Below the pieces are notes generated by a model, which saw only the letters and a program-made list of their open reading frames with translations, ran no database searches and had not been told where the DNA came from. A program made the position numbers and the translations under genes. Positions 7,571 to 16,431 of a stretch of 21,528 nt of DNA are shown here, piece by piece. Position 1 is the stretch's first letter. Every line of letters begins with the position of its first letter. Source of the stretch: CBFDBF01 sp050287725 (GTDB taxonomy: Bacteria; Pseudomonadota; Gammaproteobacteria; Chromatiales; Chromatiaceae); assembly GCA_050287725.1 (NCBI GenBank), contig JBNKCL010000053.1:1-21528 (forward strand), read 5' to 3'.

Positions 7571-10429
7571 ATGACTCCCACCTACAATCTCTGGTTTGTC
7601 GTCCTTTCGGTGGCGATTGCCGTTCTTGCCTCCTATACCGCGCTTTCCCTGGCGGAACGGGTGTCGGTTTCCCGCGATCGGCTCACTTATTATTGGTTGA
7701 GCGGCGGGGCGATCGCCATGGGAATCGGTATCTGGTCGATGCATTTCATCGGCATGCTGGCGTTCCACCTGCCGATTCCGATTGCATACGATGTAACTCT
7801 CACGCTGCTCTCCATCGCGCCGGCGATTCTCGCTTCCGGCATCGCCCTGGTTCAGATACGACTCGGCAAGCACGCGCTTTCCATTCTGGTATTGGCCGGA
7901 ATCTTCATGGGAGGCGGGATCGCCACCATGCACTACACCGGGATGGCCGCGATGCGGATGTTTCCGCCGATTCGCTACGATCCCTGGCTGTTTCTCGTCT
8001 CCATTCTGGTCGCGGTGGGCGCCTCCATAGTGGCGTTGGAGATCGCTTTCCGGCTTCAGTTGGAAGGCGACTCCGGATATGTCTTCGGCAAAAAGGTCGC
8101 GAGTTCCATGGTGATGGGGCTGGCGATCGCCGGTATGCACTATACGGCGATGGCGGCGGCCGGTTTTGCCTCCAATAGTGTCTGTCTGGCCGAACCCCAG
8201 GGGATTACGCCCGAAGTGCTGGTGGTGTTGGTGGCCGGAGGAAGTTTGGCGGTTCTGGTGATCACCCTGATGCTGGCGATGTTCGATGCCCGGTTGGACG
8301 ATCAGGATGCGCGTATGGTGGCGGAATTGAGCAGCGCCAACCAGGAGTTGCATCAGCGGGCCGAAGAGTTGGCGCAGGCGATGACGGCGCGGGTACGCGA
8401 GGGTGCACGCAAAGACCGCCTGTTGGCCGCGGTGGTGGAGCAGACATTCGACGCGATTTTGACCACCGACCTGGAGGGCAGGGTTACCAACTGGAATCGC
8501 GCAGCGGAAGTGATGTTCGGATACGCCGCAGCGGAGGTGAAAGGGCGATCGCTGCAAGAGGTGATTTCACTGGAAAGTGCGATGCAGTTCGAAGCCGATG
8601 GCGAAGGCGAACCTGAGCAGCTTCATGAGACCCGGGGTCGCCGGCGTGATGGACGAAGGATTTACCTCGCGTTGAGTAACGCCCCGTTGCTGAACGAGGC
8701 CAAAGAGCGACGGGGGTGGGTGAGTGTTATCCGGGATATTACCCGGCAGAAAGAGGATGAGGAGCGTTTGCGACAGGCGGCTGCGGTATTCGAGAGTAGT
8801 ACCGAGGGGGTGATCATCACGGATTCGGAAACGGCGATTCTGGCGGTGAATCGGGCGTTTACCGAATTGACCGGCTATAGCGAACAGGAGGCGATCGGTC
8901 AAAAAGCGGGCTTTACCAAGTCCGGGGTTCACGATCGGGAGTTTTACCGCGCCATGTGGCAGGCGATCGATAAAACCGGGCGTTGGCGCGGCGAGATTAT
9001 CGATCGACGCAAGAACGGTGAAACATATCCCAAATGGATGAATATCGGCGTGGTGCGCAATGATGACGGGGAGGTTACCAACTATGTGGGGGTGTTTTTC
9101 GATATCACCCATCTCAAGGAGTCGGAGCGGCGGCTGCAATATATCGCGCAGCACGATTATTTGACGGATCTGCCCAATCGCTTGTTGTTTGAGGATCGTC
9201 TGGAACACGCCATTACGCGCGCCCGGCGCGAAGGCAGCGGTGTGGCGCTGTTGTTTGTGGATCTTGATCGTTTTAAAAGTGTCAACGACAGTCTGGGGCA
9301 TCTGATAGGCGATCGGTTGCTGCAAATCGTGGCTCGCCGCATCTGTTCGGTGGTGCGCGATGAGGATACCGTTTCGCGCCTGGGAGGCGATGAATTCACG
9401 ATCATTCTGGAGGCGATCGAGGATCGGCAGCAGGCGGCGCGGGTGGCGGAGAAGGTGATTTCGGAATTGCGACGCCCCATCAACATCAATCAGTATGATT
9501 TATTGATCTCTGCCAGTGTCGGGATCAGCTTTTATCCGGAAGACGGCGCTGAAGTCGCGCGGCTGTTACAGCATGCCGATGCCGCCATGTATAAGGCCAA
9601 GGAAAAGGGGCGCAACGCCTTTCATTTCTTCTCGCTGGAGCTCTCCGAAGAGTTGTCCCGGCGCAGTCGGATGGAGACCGATCTGCGGCAGGCGCTGGAG
9701 CGCGACGAGTTTCAACTCTACTTCCAGCCCTTTGCGACATTATCGGAGGGGCGGATCGTCGGAGGCGAAGCGTTACTGCGCTGGCAGCACCCGCAGCAGG
9801 GTTTGTTGGCACCCGGAGAGTTTTTGGCGATCTCAGAGGAGTGCGGTCTGCTCGGAACGATTGAAGAGTGGGTGATCGAGAACGCCTGTCGTGAGGCGAG
9901 ACGATGGTCGGATTGCGGAATGTCGGATTTCACCCTCGCGATGAATCTCAGTCCCAACATGATTGGGCATGCCGGTATCGTGGATCAGATCATCGCCGCT
10001 TTGCGGCAGAACAAGTTGGCTGGGGGTAGGCTGCAACTGGATGTTGCGGAGACCGCCTTGACGCAGCAGGCGGAGGGGCTGGAGGAGAACCTGCATGCGC
10101 TGGCGGCGCTCGGTATCTCGCTCTCGATCGACGATTTCGGGACCGGCTATTCCTCCATTCTTGATCTGCAGCGGTTTCCGGTCAGGAAGCTGGAGATCGG
10201 CCGCCTGTTTCTTCGTAACCTGATGCAGGATCCGGAACACCAGGCGTTGGTACGGGCCGTGATCGCTCTCGGCCACAGTCTCGGGCTGAAGGTGGCAGCG
10301 GAAGGAGTGGAGGATAAAGATCAGCGAGAGTTTTTACAGGCGCATGGATGTGACGAGATTCAAGGCTATCTTCTGAGTCCGCCGCTATCCGCCGAGGCGT
10401 TTGCCCGGTTGCTGGAAGAAAGAGCATAA
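7571..10429 (+). CDS. MHYT-PAS-PAS-GGDEF-EAL membrane protein (c-di-GMP synthesis; EAL degenerate)
   Basis: A 952-residue inner-membrane cyclic di-GMP protein. The N-terminal MHYT sensor (residues about 1-250) has the repeated motif MHFIGM (57-62), MHYTGM (120-125) and MHYTAM (189-194) among hydrophobic helices; in related proteins it is proposed to bind copper and sense a gas such as oxygen, CO or NO. Two PAS domains follow (about 283-400 and 404-520). The GGDEF domain keeps GGDEF at 605-609 and an I-site RDED (596-599), so it should make c-di-GMP with product inhibition. The EAL domain starts with EALLRW (733) and keeps NLSP, DDFGTG and AEGVE, but the usual LKID is LEIG and LEITE is LDVAE, so hydrolysis is doubtful. 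It is convergent with the HD-GYP gene. Confidence 0.95.
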   Translation: MTPTYNLWFVVLSVAIAVLASYTALSLAERVSVSRDRLTYYWLSGGAIAMGIGIWSMHFIGMLAFHLPIPIAYDVTLTLLSIAPAILASGIALVQIRLGKHALSILVLAGIFMGGGIATMHYTGMAAMRMFPPIRYDPWLFLVSILVAVGASIVALEIAFRLQLEGDSGYVFGKKVASSMVMGLAIAGMHYTAMAAAGFASNSVCLAEPQGITPEVLVVLVAGGSLAVLVITLMLAMFDARLDDQDARMVAELSSANQELHQRAEELAQAMTARVREGARKDRLLAAVVEQTFDAILTTDLEGRVTNWNRAAEVMFGYAAAEVKGRSLQEVISLESAMQFEADGEGEPEQLHETRGRRRDGRRIYLALSNAPLLNEAKERRGWVSVIRDITRQKEDEERLRQAAAVFESSTEGVIITDSETAILAVNRAFTELTGYSEQEAIGQKAGFTKSGVHDREFYRAMWQAIDKTGRWRGEIIDRRKNGETYPKWMNIGVVRNDDGEVTNYVGVFFDITHLKESERRLQYIAQHDYLTDLPNRLLFEDRLEHAITRARREGSGVALLFVDLDRFKSVNDSLGHLIGDRLLQIVARRICSVVRDEDTVSRLGGDEFTIILEAIEDRQQAARVAEKVISELRRPININQYDLLISASVGISFYPEDGAEVARLLQHADAAMYKAKEKGRNAFHFFSLELSEELSRRSRMETDLRQALERDEFQLYFQPFATLSEGRIVGGEALLRWQHPQQGLLAPGEFLAISEECGLLGTIEEWVIENACREARRWSDCGMSDFTLAMNLSPNMIGHAGIVDQIIAALRQNKLAGGRLQLDVAETALTQQAEGLEENLHALAALGISLSIDDFGTGYSSILDLQRFPVRKLEIGRLFLRNLMQDPEHQALVRAVIALGHSLGLKVAAEGVEDKDQREFLQAHGCDEIQGYLLSPPLSAEAFARLLEERA

Positions 10430-10502
10430 GCGAAGGTTTCGACGGTTATTATTCCAGCGATTTCAAACTGGAAAATAACGCTATGGATGTCAAACTCATA
10501 CT
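10430..10502. terminator. Imperfect hairpin between convergent genes
   Basis: Between the convergent stop codons, GTTATTATTCCAG (10445-10457) pairs with CTGGAAAATAAC (10468-10479), with one unpaired A and a ten-base loop. It lies where a shared terminator is expected. It is AT-rich, and neither strand has a clean T-run after it, so termination strength is uncertain. Confidence 0.4.
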
Positions 10503-11588
10503 TTAATCATCCGAATGTTCGGTCGCGATTCGGTGGAACTCTTTCTGTAGCGCAATGAACTGTTCGGCGACATCCGGATCGAAATGGCTGCCGGAAGCCT
10601 GGCGGATCGTTTCCACCGCCTCTTTATGGGGACATGGTTTTTTGTAGACGCGGCGGCTGATCAGGGCATCGTAGACGTCGGCAACCGCCATAAGCCTGCC
10701 GGAGACCGGGATCTCATCACCTTTCAGCCCGCGCGGATAACCGCTGCCGTCCCACCGTTCATGGTGGGTGTAGGCGATCTCTCTGGCCATCTGCAGGAAG
10801 TCGGTGGTGCCCAGTTCCTGTTCCGCTCGCAACAGTGCCTCGTGGCCGTAGATGGTGTGCTTTTTCATTTCCACCCATTCGTCGGGCGTCAGTTTTCCCG
10901 GTTTTAGCAGGATTTGATCGGGCACGCCTACCTTGCCGATGTCATGTAGCGGCGAAGTTTTGTAGAGCATCTCGATGATTTCATCGTTCAGGTAATCGAG
11001 AAAACGGGGATGATTTTTCAATCCCTGCGCCAGTATCCGAACATAGTTCTGGGTACGCAGGATATGCTTTCCGGTTTCTGCGTCACGGGTCTCTGCCAGC
11101 GAAGCCATGCAGTAGATGGCTACGTCCTTGGTGCGGCTTAGTTCCTCGGTACGCTCTCTTACCTTCACTTCGAGTAGTTGATTCTGGTCGGCAAGTTGGC
11201 GGCGTGCCCGATTGAGGGCCAGATGGGTTGTTACCCGTGCTTTCACAATCGGCGGGCTGATGGGTTTGAGAATATAGTCTACCGCGCCCAATTCGAAGCC
11301 CTTCACTTCATCGGCCACCTCGCTCTTTACGGTGAGAAAAATCACCGGAATATCGCATGTGACGGGGTTCTCCTTGAGGCGTTTGCATACTTCGTAACCG
11401 TCCATGTCGGGCATCATGATATCCAGCAGGATCAGGTCCGGTAGCGGATCGGTGGTTGCCCGCCGCAGCGCCTGTTCGCCGTCCCTGGCTACGGATACTT
11501 TGTAGTCCCCATTAAGCAGTTCCACTGTGACGTCGATGAAAAACTTCTCGTCATCAACCACCAGAATCTTCGCCTTGTCGTCATTCAT
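10503..11588 (-). CDS. Response regulator with HD-GYP domain (c-di-GMP phosphodiesterase)
   Basis: A 361-residue cytoplasmic response regulator. The receiver domain (residues about 6-120) has the acidic pair DD (12-13), the phospho-acceptor D56 in LILLDIMMPDMDG and the lysine in YILKP. A short coiled linker follows (RRQLADQNQLLEVKVRERTE). The HD-GYP domain has ETGKH near its start, HDIGK at 215-219 and HHERWDGSGYP with GYP at 283-285, plus the D-VYDAL segment. This is a full motif set, so it should hydrolyse cyclic di-GMP to GMP or pGpG. Its ATG overlaps the stop of the hybrid kinase gene by four bases (ATGA), so the two are translationally coupled, and the kinase is the obvious phospho-donor. 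It is the last gene of its transcript and faces the MHYT gene. Confidence 0.95.
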   Translation of the reverse strand: MNDDKAKILVVDDEKFFIDVTVELLNGDYKVSVARDGEQALRRATTDPLPDLILLDIMMPDMDGYEVCKRLKENPVTCDIPVIFLTVKSEVADEVKGFELGAVDYILKPISPPIVKARVTTHLALNRARRQLADQNQLLEVKVRERTEELSRTKDVAIYCMASLAETRDAETGKHILRTQNYVRILAQGLKNHPRFLDYLNDEIIEMLYKTSPLHDIGKVGVPDQILLKPGKLTPDEWVEMKKHTIYGHEALLRAEQELGTTDFLQMAREIAYTHHERWDGSGYPRGLKGDEIPVSGRLMAVADVYDALISRRVYKKPCPHKEAVETIRQASGSHFDPDVAEQFIALQKEFHRIATEHSDD

Positions 11589-14500
11589 TGTCTTTTGCCT
11601 GTAAAGTTTGCAGATAACATAGTCAAATTGAGCAACGCGCCATCGAAGTCATAATCGTCGAGTTGTGTGCGGATCAGCTTCAGCTGTTCCCGTTGCGCCG
11701 GTTCTGGCAGCAGTCGTTCGAGCGGCTCCAGCAGCTGGCGCGCTTCCGGGTCGCCTTGAGCCAGCATCTGCTGAAGCTGGCGTAGCAAGCTTTCGGGATC
11801 GTCATCCGGTGTTGTTGCCTGTTCGCCGTTTGTGACGGACGCCGACGGGCTTCCTTCTCCTAGTATAGAAAGGCCTTTGAATAGAGTGGTGAAGGCGTCG
11901 AGGAAGGAGCGCGGGATTTTGACGTTGCTCGGCACCTCTTCCGCCAGTTGCTGTTCGAATTGCTCCGTTTCATATTGCAATGTTCGGGCGCCGATATTGC
12001 CGGCTACGCCTTTCAGGGTGTGCAGTTCGCGTCTTGCCTTATCGTATTCGCCCTGTGCAAGCCGTTGCCTCACTGTTTGTATTGCCTTGCCGTGGTTGGT
12101 GACGAACTCGGTTAATAGTTTGCGGAACAGGCGTTTGTTTCCTCCGATCCGTTCCAGCCCCCAGCGCAGATCGATGCCGGGAAGCTTTTCCGGCAGTGTT
12201 GTGTCGTCGGTTACGGGGGTTTGCGCGGGCGTCTTGTCTGTGGTTTTCAGCCAGCGGCCCAATGTCGCAAACAGGCGCGTCGGATCGATCGGTTTTGGGA
12301 TATGTTCATTCATCCCGGCTGCCAGGCAGCGTTCCCGTTCGCCGCTCATGGCGTGGGCGGTCATGGCGATCACCGGCAATTTTTCAAACCGCGGATCGGC
12401 GCGTATCTGTCGGGTCGCCTCATAGCCGTCCATATCCGGCATCTGGATATCCATGAGTACCAGGTCGTATTCGTTCTTATGCAAGACCGCCAGCGCCTCG
12501 CGACCGTTCCCTGCGACCTCCACTGTCAGTCCCATTCCTTCCAGAATCTCCTGCGCCACCTGTTGATTGATTACGTTATCCTCAACCAGGAGCACTTTCC
12601 CGTTCAGAAGTTGCGTGCCCATCCCGACCGGTGGTCCGGACCTGCCGTCACTGCCCTTTTCCAACACGCGAATCACGGTGTCGAACAGGGTCGATGGGCT
12701 GACCGGTTTGATCAGGAAGCCGTCCAGTCCGGCCGCCTCGGCCTGACGCATCACCTCTTCCCGCCCGTAGGCGGTGATGAGAATCACCGCAGGGATATGT
12801 TTCAGGCCGCTGTTTTGTTTGATCTGTGTTCCGGCTTCCACTCCGTTGAGTCCCGGCATGCGCCAATCCATCAGTACCAGTTTGTAGGGCCGATCTTCAG
12901 CGTCCGCTTGGCGCAGCAGGTCCAATGCCTCATCGGCGCCGTTCGCGGTGCTCACCTCAAAGGTGAAGGAGGTAAGCCGGTCGCCGAGGATCTCGCGTGC
13001 CGAGGGGTTATCATCCACCACCAGCGCGCGCAGGCCGCGCAGATCGGGTTCCGGTGCCCAATTGCGCTCGGCTGCAACGCCGATCTGGAAGGGCAGGGAA
13101 AACGTGAAGGTGCTGCCTTCGCCCGGAACGCTCTGCGCTGTGATCTCTCCCCCCATAAGTTGCACCAGATGCTGACAGATGCTGAGGCCCAGGCCGCTGC
13201 CGCCGTAACGGCGGGTGGTGGAGTCATCCAGTTGCGTGAAGGCGCCGAACAGGCGGGGGATCTGCTCCGCCTTGATGCCGATTCCTGTGTCGCTGATGCT
13301 AAAGCGCAGCCATGTTCGGGTTGCTTCGCGCTGTTCCAGCTCCACATTTACCCGCACTTCGCCATGTTCAGTGAACTTGATTGCGTTGCCCACCAGGTTT
13401 ACCAGTACTTGGCCCAGGCGTAACGGGTCTCCAACCAGGCTGTCGGGCACTTGGGGATTGCGGTTGAAATAGAGTTGTAGCCCTTTTTCTTCCGCCTTCA
13501 TCATGGTCAGGTTGGCAAGGTTTTCGTATACCTCATCGAGAGAGAAGGACACATGTTCGATCTCCAGTTTGCCCGCCTCAATGCGTGAGAAGTCGAGGAT
13601 GTCGTTGATCACCCCGAGCAGGGCCTGGGACGAGGTATGGATCTTGTCCAGATAGTGGTACTGGCGTGTGGAAAGTTCGGTCTGCAGGGCAAGATAGCTG
13701 AAACCCATGATGGCGTTCATGGGGGTGCGGATTTCGTGGCTCATGTTGGCTAAAAAGTAGCTCTTGAAGCGGTTCGCCTGCTCCGCTTCGGCCTTGGCCA
13801 CCGCCAGCGCCGCTTTCTGTCGTCGGGTCTGTGCCACCCAGAGGAGGGCGAGCAGCAGCAGTCCCGCAGCTCCGGCCACCACCTTCCACACCAGGGCGTA
13901 ATTGACCTCGATGTCATAGCGGATTGCCAGGGACTCCTGGCGAATGGCGCGCCGCTCGTCACCACCGATGGTCGCCAGCGCCTTATCCAGGATTGTCACC
14001 AGCTCCGGCCAGTCCTTGCGCACCCCGATGGCAAGTTCATTGTCGTAGGGTGCAGGTGCCGCCACCTTCAGATTGCCCAACCCCAACTTGTCGATCAGGT
14101 AGCTGGCCATGGTCAGGTTCCCGACGTAAGCGTCGGCCTTGCCGCTGGCGACCGCTTCCAACGCTCCGGCGGTGTTGTCGGTCAGCAGTAACTGCAACGC
14201 CGGGTAGTCGTGCTCCAAATATTCACGGGTAACATAGTTTCGCTCCACGGCGATGCGCCAGCCGCCCAGGTCTTCCATGCCGGCGATCAACGGCGCATTC
14301 GTGCGGGTGACGATCATGAAGGGGAAGTGCAGGTAGGGCTGGGTGAAGTTGAGAAACTCCGACCGCTTGGGCGAGGGATTGAGAGCGGGCAGTACGTCAA
14401 TCTCTCGCTTTTTCGCCCGTTCCACCGCCTCCGCCCAGGTTTGTTTAGGGTCGTACCGCAATTCCACTCCCAGCAGGTCGGCAAGCCGCCGCATGAAGGC

Positions 14501-16234
14501 CGCGGAGATGCCGCGGTATTCACCCTGGTCATCGATAAATTCGACCGGCTCCCAAATGGGATCGAGACCGAGCCGGAGCACGGGATGGGCCTTCAGCCAT
14601 GCCCGTTCGTCGTTACTCAACGCCAGCGTCGGCTTGGGGGCCGCTCCTGCCAGGTGCTCCTCGGCATTTGGAACCCATTTGCTCAGAATGGCGCGCCGCT
14701 CCCCCTCGCGGATGTCCGCGAGCGCCTTTTGCAATATTCCCCGCAAGATCCGCCAGTCGCTTCGTACTCCGATGGCGTTGACCGAGGCGATGTCGTCGAT
14801 CTTTCCCTGGATCCGCAAGTTTGAAATCAGCTCGCGTTCGATCAGATAGAGCGCTACTGCGCGGTTGCCGACATAGGCATCCGCCGCTCCTTTCGCCACC
14901 GCATCGAGGGCGTCGCTGGTGTCGGAGTACTCCTGCAACGTGATGTCTGGATATTGCTCAGCCAGGATGCGAGCCATGACGAACTCTTTTTCCACCGCAA
15001 CTTTTTTCCCGTTGAGGTCGGAAATATTTTGCGCATAGGGGCTGTCCTGGCGCGCGATAATGACGTAAGGGATGGTGAGATAGGGGTCGGTAAAGAGAAA
15101 ATCGGCAGCCCGGCTCGGGTGTGGCGTAATCCCAATCAAAGCGGGCAGGTGTTTTGTCTGTACCGCCGTGTAGATTTCGTTCCAGCTTCCCGGGTGCAGG
15201 TGCAGGACGCCATCGAGACGACGATTCAGAGCGCGCACGAAATCGGCGCCGATACCGCTGGGATGTCCCTTCTCATCCACGAAATCCATCGGTGGCCATG
15301 CATTCATGACGCCGATCTCTATTTTGGGATGCGCCGCCAGCCACGCCCGCTCTTCGCGCGTCAGGTCCAAACCTTCCGAAGAGACCTCTTGCGCGTCCAG
15401 AGAAATCCAGCGTCGGCGAATCGAGCGCTGTTGTGCGGTGTCGATGGCGGCGAGACTTTTTTGCAGGATCGAGGCGAATTCCGGCCAATCGTTCCGACAG
15501 CCCATCGCGAGGCTGCTCGGTTGTCCGAAACTGGCGGCAATGCGCAGGTTGGCGATCTCTTCGCGTTCCAACCAATAACTGGCCACGCCGATGCTCAGGA
15601 TGGTGGCGTCGGCGGCGCCCAGGGCCACCTGTTTCAGCGCCGAAGGGATATCCGCGGTTTCCTGGATCAATATCCCCGGCATCCGTTGGCGCAGATGAGT
15701 GATGATGGAATAGCCGGTGGGCAAGGCCAGACTATGTCCCGGCAGATCCGCTTCGCTACGGAGATCCTCACGTTTTCCCCGCGTGATAATCACTCTCTGA
15801 CTGGTTACATAGGGTTCGGTAAAGAGCAGATGTTTCTCGCGTTCTTCCGTGCGGTTCAGCAGCGGTATCAGATCGACCTCTTTCGAAAACCCTTTCTGAA
15901 TGGTTTCTTGCCAGTTCCTGGTCGGCACCAGGACGAAGGTCAGACCCAGCTTCTGTTCCAGCAGGTTGAGGTAGTCGGCAGATATGCCGCGATGCCGTCC
16001 CTGCGCATCGCGGAATTCATAAGGGGCGAAATCGGGATCAATGGCGATTCGCACCGTACGGTGTTGCGCAAGCCACTGTTGTTCATCCGGTGTGAGATTC
16101 AGTGCGGCCGTATTGTCGGGTCGGGCGGAAGTGTCGGTACCGCTGGCGGCGACCCCCGGTTCCGCCCGGCAGAATCCGCCGGTCAGCGCCAATGTCAGCA
16201 GTAAGCCGATAACTGGAATGTGGCGTCCCGACAT
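11585..16234 (-). CDS. Hybrid histidine kinase with three periplasmic solute-binding domains, two receivers and HPt (BvgS/EvgS-like)
   Basis: A 1549-residue inner-membrane sensor kinase. A signal peptide (residues 1-24, cleavage likely after FCRA) is followed by three tandem SBP_bac_3 units of about 245 residues, each opening with a related segment: LTPDEQQWLAQH (47), LTREERAWLAAHP (291), LSNDERAWLKAHP (539). One membrane helix (about 781-802) leads to HisKA with SHEIRTP (H833), a full HATPase (NAIKF, DTGIGI, GGSGLGLSI), receiver 1 (D1123 in LMDWRMPG), receiver 2 (D1262 in LMDIQMPDMDG) and an HPt domain (H1405 in HTLKG). A glutamine-rich helical tail ends it. Known relatives detect periplasmic ligands and relay His-Asp-His phosphate. 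A TTG at 16264 would add ten residues; I prefer the ATG at 16234, although neither has a strong ribosome binding site. The HD-GYP regulator gene overlaps its stop. Confidence 0.95.
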   Translation of the reverse strand: MSGRHIPVIGLLLTLALTGGFCRAEPGVAASGTDTSARPDNTAALNLTPDEQQWLAQHRTVRIAIDPDFAPYEFRDAQGRHRGISADYLNLLEQKLGLTFVLVPTRNWQETIQKGFSKEVDLIPLLNRTEEREKHLLFTEPYVTSQRVIITRGKREDLRSEADLPGHSLALPTGYSIITHLRQRMPGILIQETADIPSALKQVALGAADATILSIGVASYWLEREEIANLRIAASFGQPSSLAMGCRNDWPEFASILQKSLAAIDTAQQRSIRRRWISLDAQEVSSEGLDLTREERAWLAAHPKIEIGVMNAWPPMDFVDEKGHPSGIGADFVRALNRRLDGVLHLHPGSWNEIYTAVQTKHLPALIGITPHPSRAADFLFTDPYLTIPYVIIARQDSPYAQNISDLNGKKVAVEKEFVMARILAEQYPDITLQEYSDTSDALDAVAKGAADAYVGNRAVALYLIERELISNLRIQGKIDDIASVNAIGVRSDWRILRGILQKALADIREGERRAILSKWVPNAEEHLAGAAPKPTLALSNDERAWLKAHPVLRLGLDPIWEPVEFIDDQGEYRGISAAFMRRLADLLGVELRYDPKQTWAEAVERAKKREIDVLPALNPSPKRSEFLNFTQPYLHFPFMIVTRTNAPLIAGMEDLGGWRIAVERNYVTREYLEHDYPALQLLLTDNTAGALEAVASGKADAYVGNLTMASYLIDKLGLGNLKVAAPAPYDNELAIGVRKDWPELVTILDKALATIGGDERRAIRQESLAIRYDIEVNYALVWKVVAGAAGLLLLALLWVAQTRRQKAALAVAKAEAEQANRFKSYFLANMSHEIRTPMNAIMGFSYLALQTELSTRQYHYLDKIHTSSQALLGVINDILDFSRIEAGKLEIEHVSFSLDEVYENLANLTMMKAEEKGLQLYFNRNPQVPDSLVGDPLRLGQVLVNLVGNAIKFTEHGEVRVNVELEQREATRTWLRFSISDTGIGIKAEQIPRLFGAFTQLDDSTTRRYGGSGLGLSICQHLVQLMGGEITAQSVPGEGSTFTFSLPFQIGVAAERNWAPEPDLRGLRALVVDDNPSAREILGDRLTSFTFEVSTANGADEALDLLRQADAEDRPYKLVLMDWRMPGLNGVEAGTQIKQNSGLKHIPAVILITAYGREEVMRQAEAAGLDGFLIKPVSPSTLFDTVIRVLEKGSDGRSGPPVGMGTQLLNGKVLLVEDNVINQQVAQEILEGMGLTVEVAGNGREALAVLHKNEYDLVLMDIQMPDMDGYEATRQIRADPRFEKLPVIAMTAHAMSGERERCLAAGMNEHIPKPIDPTRLFATLGRWLKTTDKTPAQTPVTDDTTLPEKLPGIDLRWGLERIGGNKRLFRKLLTEFVTNHGKAIQTVRQRLAQGEYDKARRELHTLKGVAGNIGARTLQYETEQFEQQLAEEVPSNVKIPRSFLDAFTTLFKGLSILGEGSPSASVTNGEQATTPDDDPESLLRQLQQMLAQGDPEARQLLEPLERLLPEPAQREQLKLIRTQLDDYDFDGALLNLTMLSANFTGKRQ

Positions 16235-16431
16235 AGGCGATGATTTCCGGAAGTCCCTTTGCAATTGTATCTATGCCCACTGTGGCCGGTTTGCGGCTGC
16301 GTTTTGCGCGCTGACGATGCTGATGCGGGCGTCACCATCAACCATAGGTCGTCTCCGGCCCGCCCGCAAGAAAGCAGGTGGCTTGCGAAAAGCAAGTTCG
16401 TGGAAGGCGATCCCCCGGCTCGGGAGGAATC
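16235..16431 (-). promoter_or_regulatory. Leader region between GGDEF gene and hybrid kinase, with small hairpins and a possible 24-codon ORF
   Basis: This 197-base gap is read as an mRNA leader to the kinase. Just after the GGDEF stop is an imperfect GC hairpin with two bulges (16409-16431, no T-run). Next is a small perfect hairpin CTTGC-TTTTC-GCAAG on the minus strand (16382-16396), then a weaker one (16363-16378). A GGAG lies seven bases before an ATG at 16345 that opens a 24-codon frame. The arrangement could be a weak terminator followed by a leader, or only spacing. No known riboswitch was recognised. Confidence 0.35.
16271..16345 (-). CDS. Possible 24-residue leader peptide upstream of the hybrid kinase
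   Basis: An ATG at 16345 preceded by CCGGAG at seven-base spacing opens a frame of 24 codons ending in TAG at 16271-16273. The peptide starts MVDGDARISIVSAQN and ends RPQWA; it is neither hydrophobic nor rich in one amino acid, so it does not look like a classical attenuation peptide. Its stop is six bases before the alternative TTG start of the kinase and 36 bases before the preferred ATG. The strong ribosome binding site is its only support, so it may be chance. Confidence 0.25.
   Translation of the reverse strand: MVDGDARISIVSAQNAAANRPQWA

Noticed and set aside
7424..8557. 377-codon minus-strand frame opposite the MHYT gene
   Set aside because: Overlaps a strongly supported membrane sensor and is rich in His/Arg/Gln as expected for a shadow frame.
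12221..13423. Long plus-strand frame (and another at 14954-16204) opposite the hybrid kinase
   Set aside because: Antisense shadows of a protein with complete kinase, receiver and solute-binding motifs; low-complexity, histidine- and glutamine-rich translation.
16262..16310. GEMM-like c-di-GMP riboswitch before the hybrid kinase (GCAAACC and GCAAAG words on the minus strand)
   Set aside because: Only short words match; the conserved paired helices and the tetraloop/receptor pattern of GEMM-I are not found, so I do not call a riboswitch.
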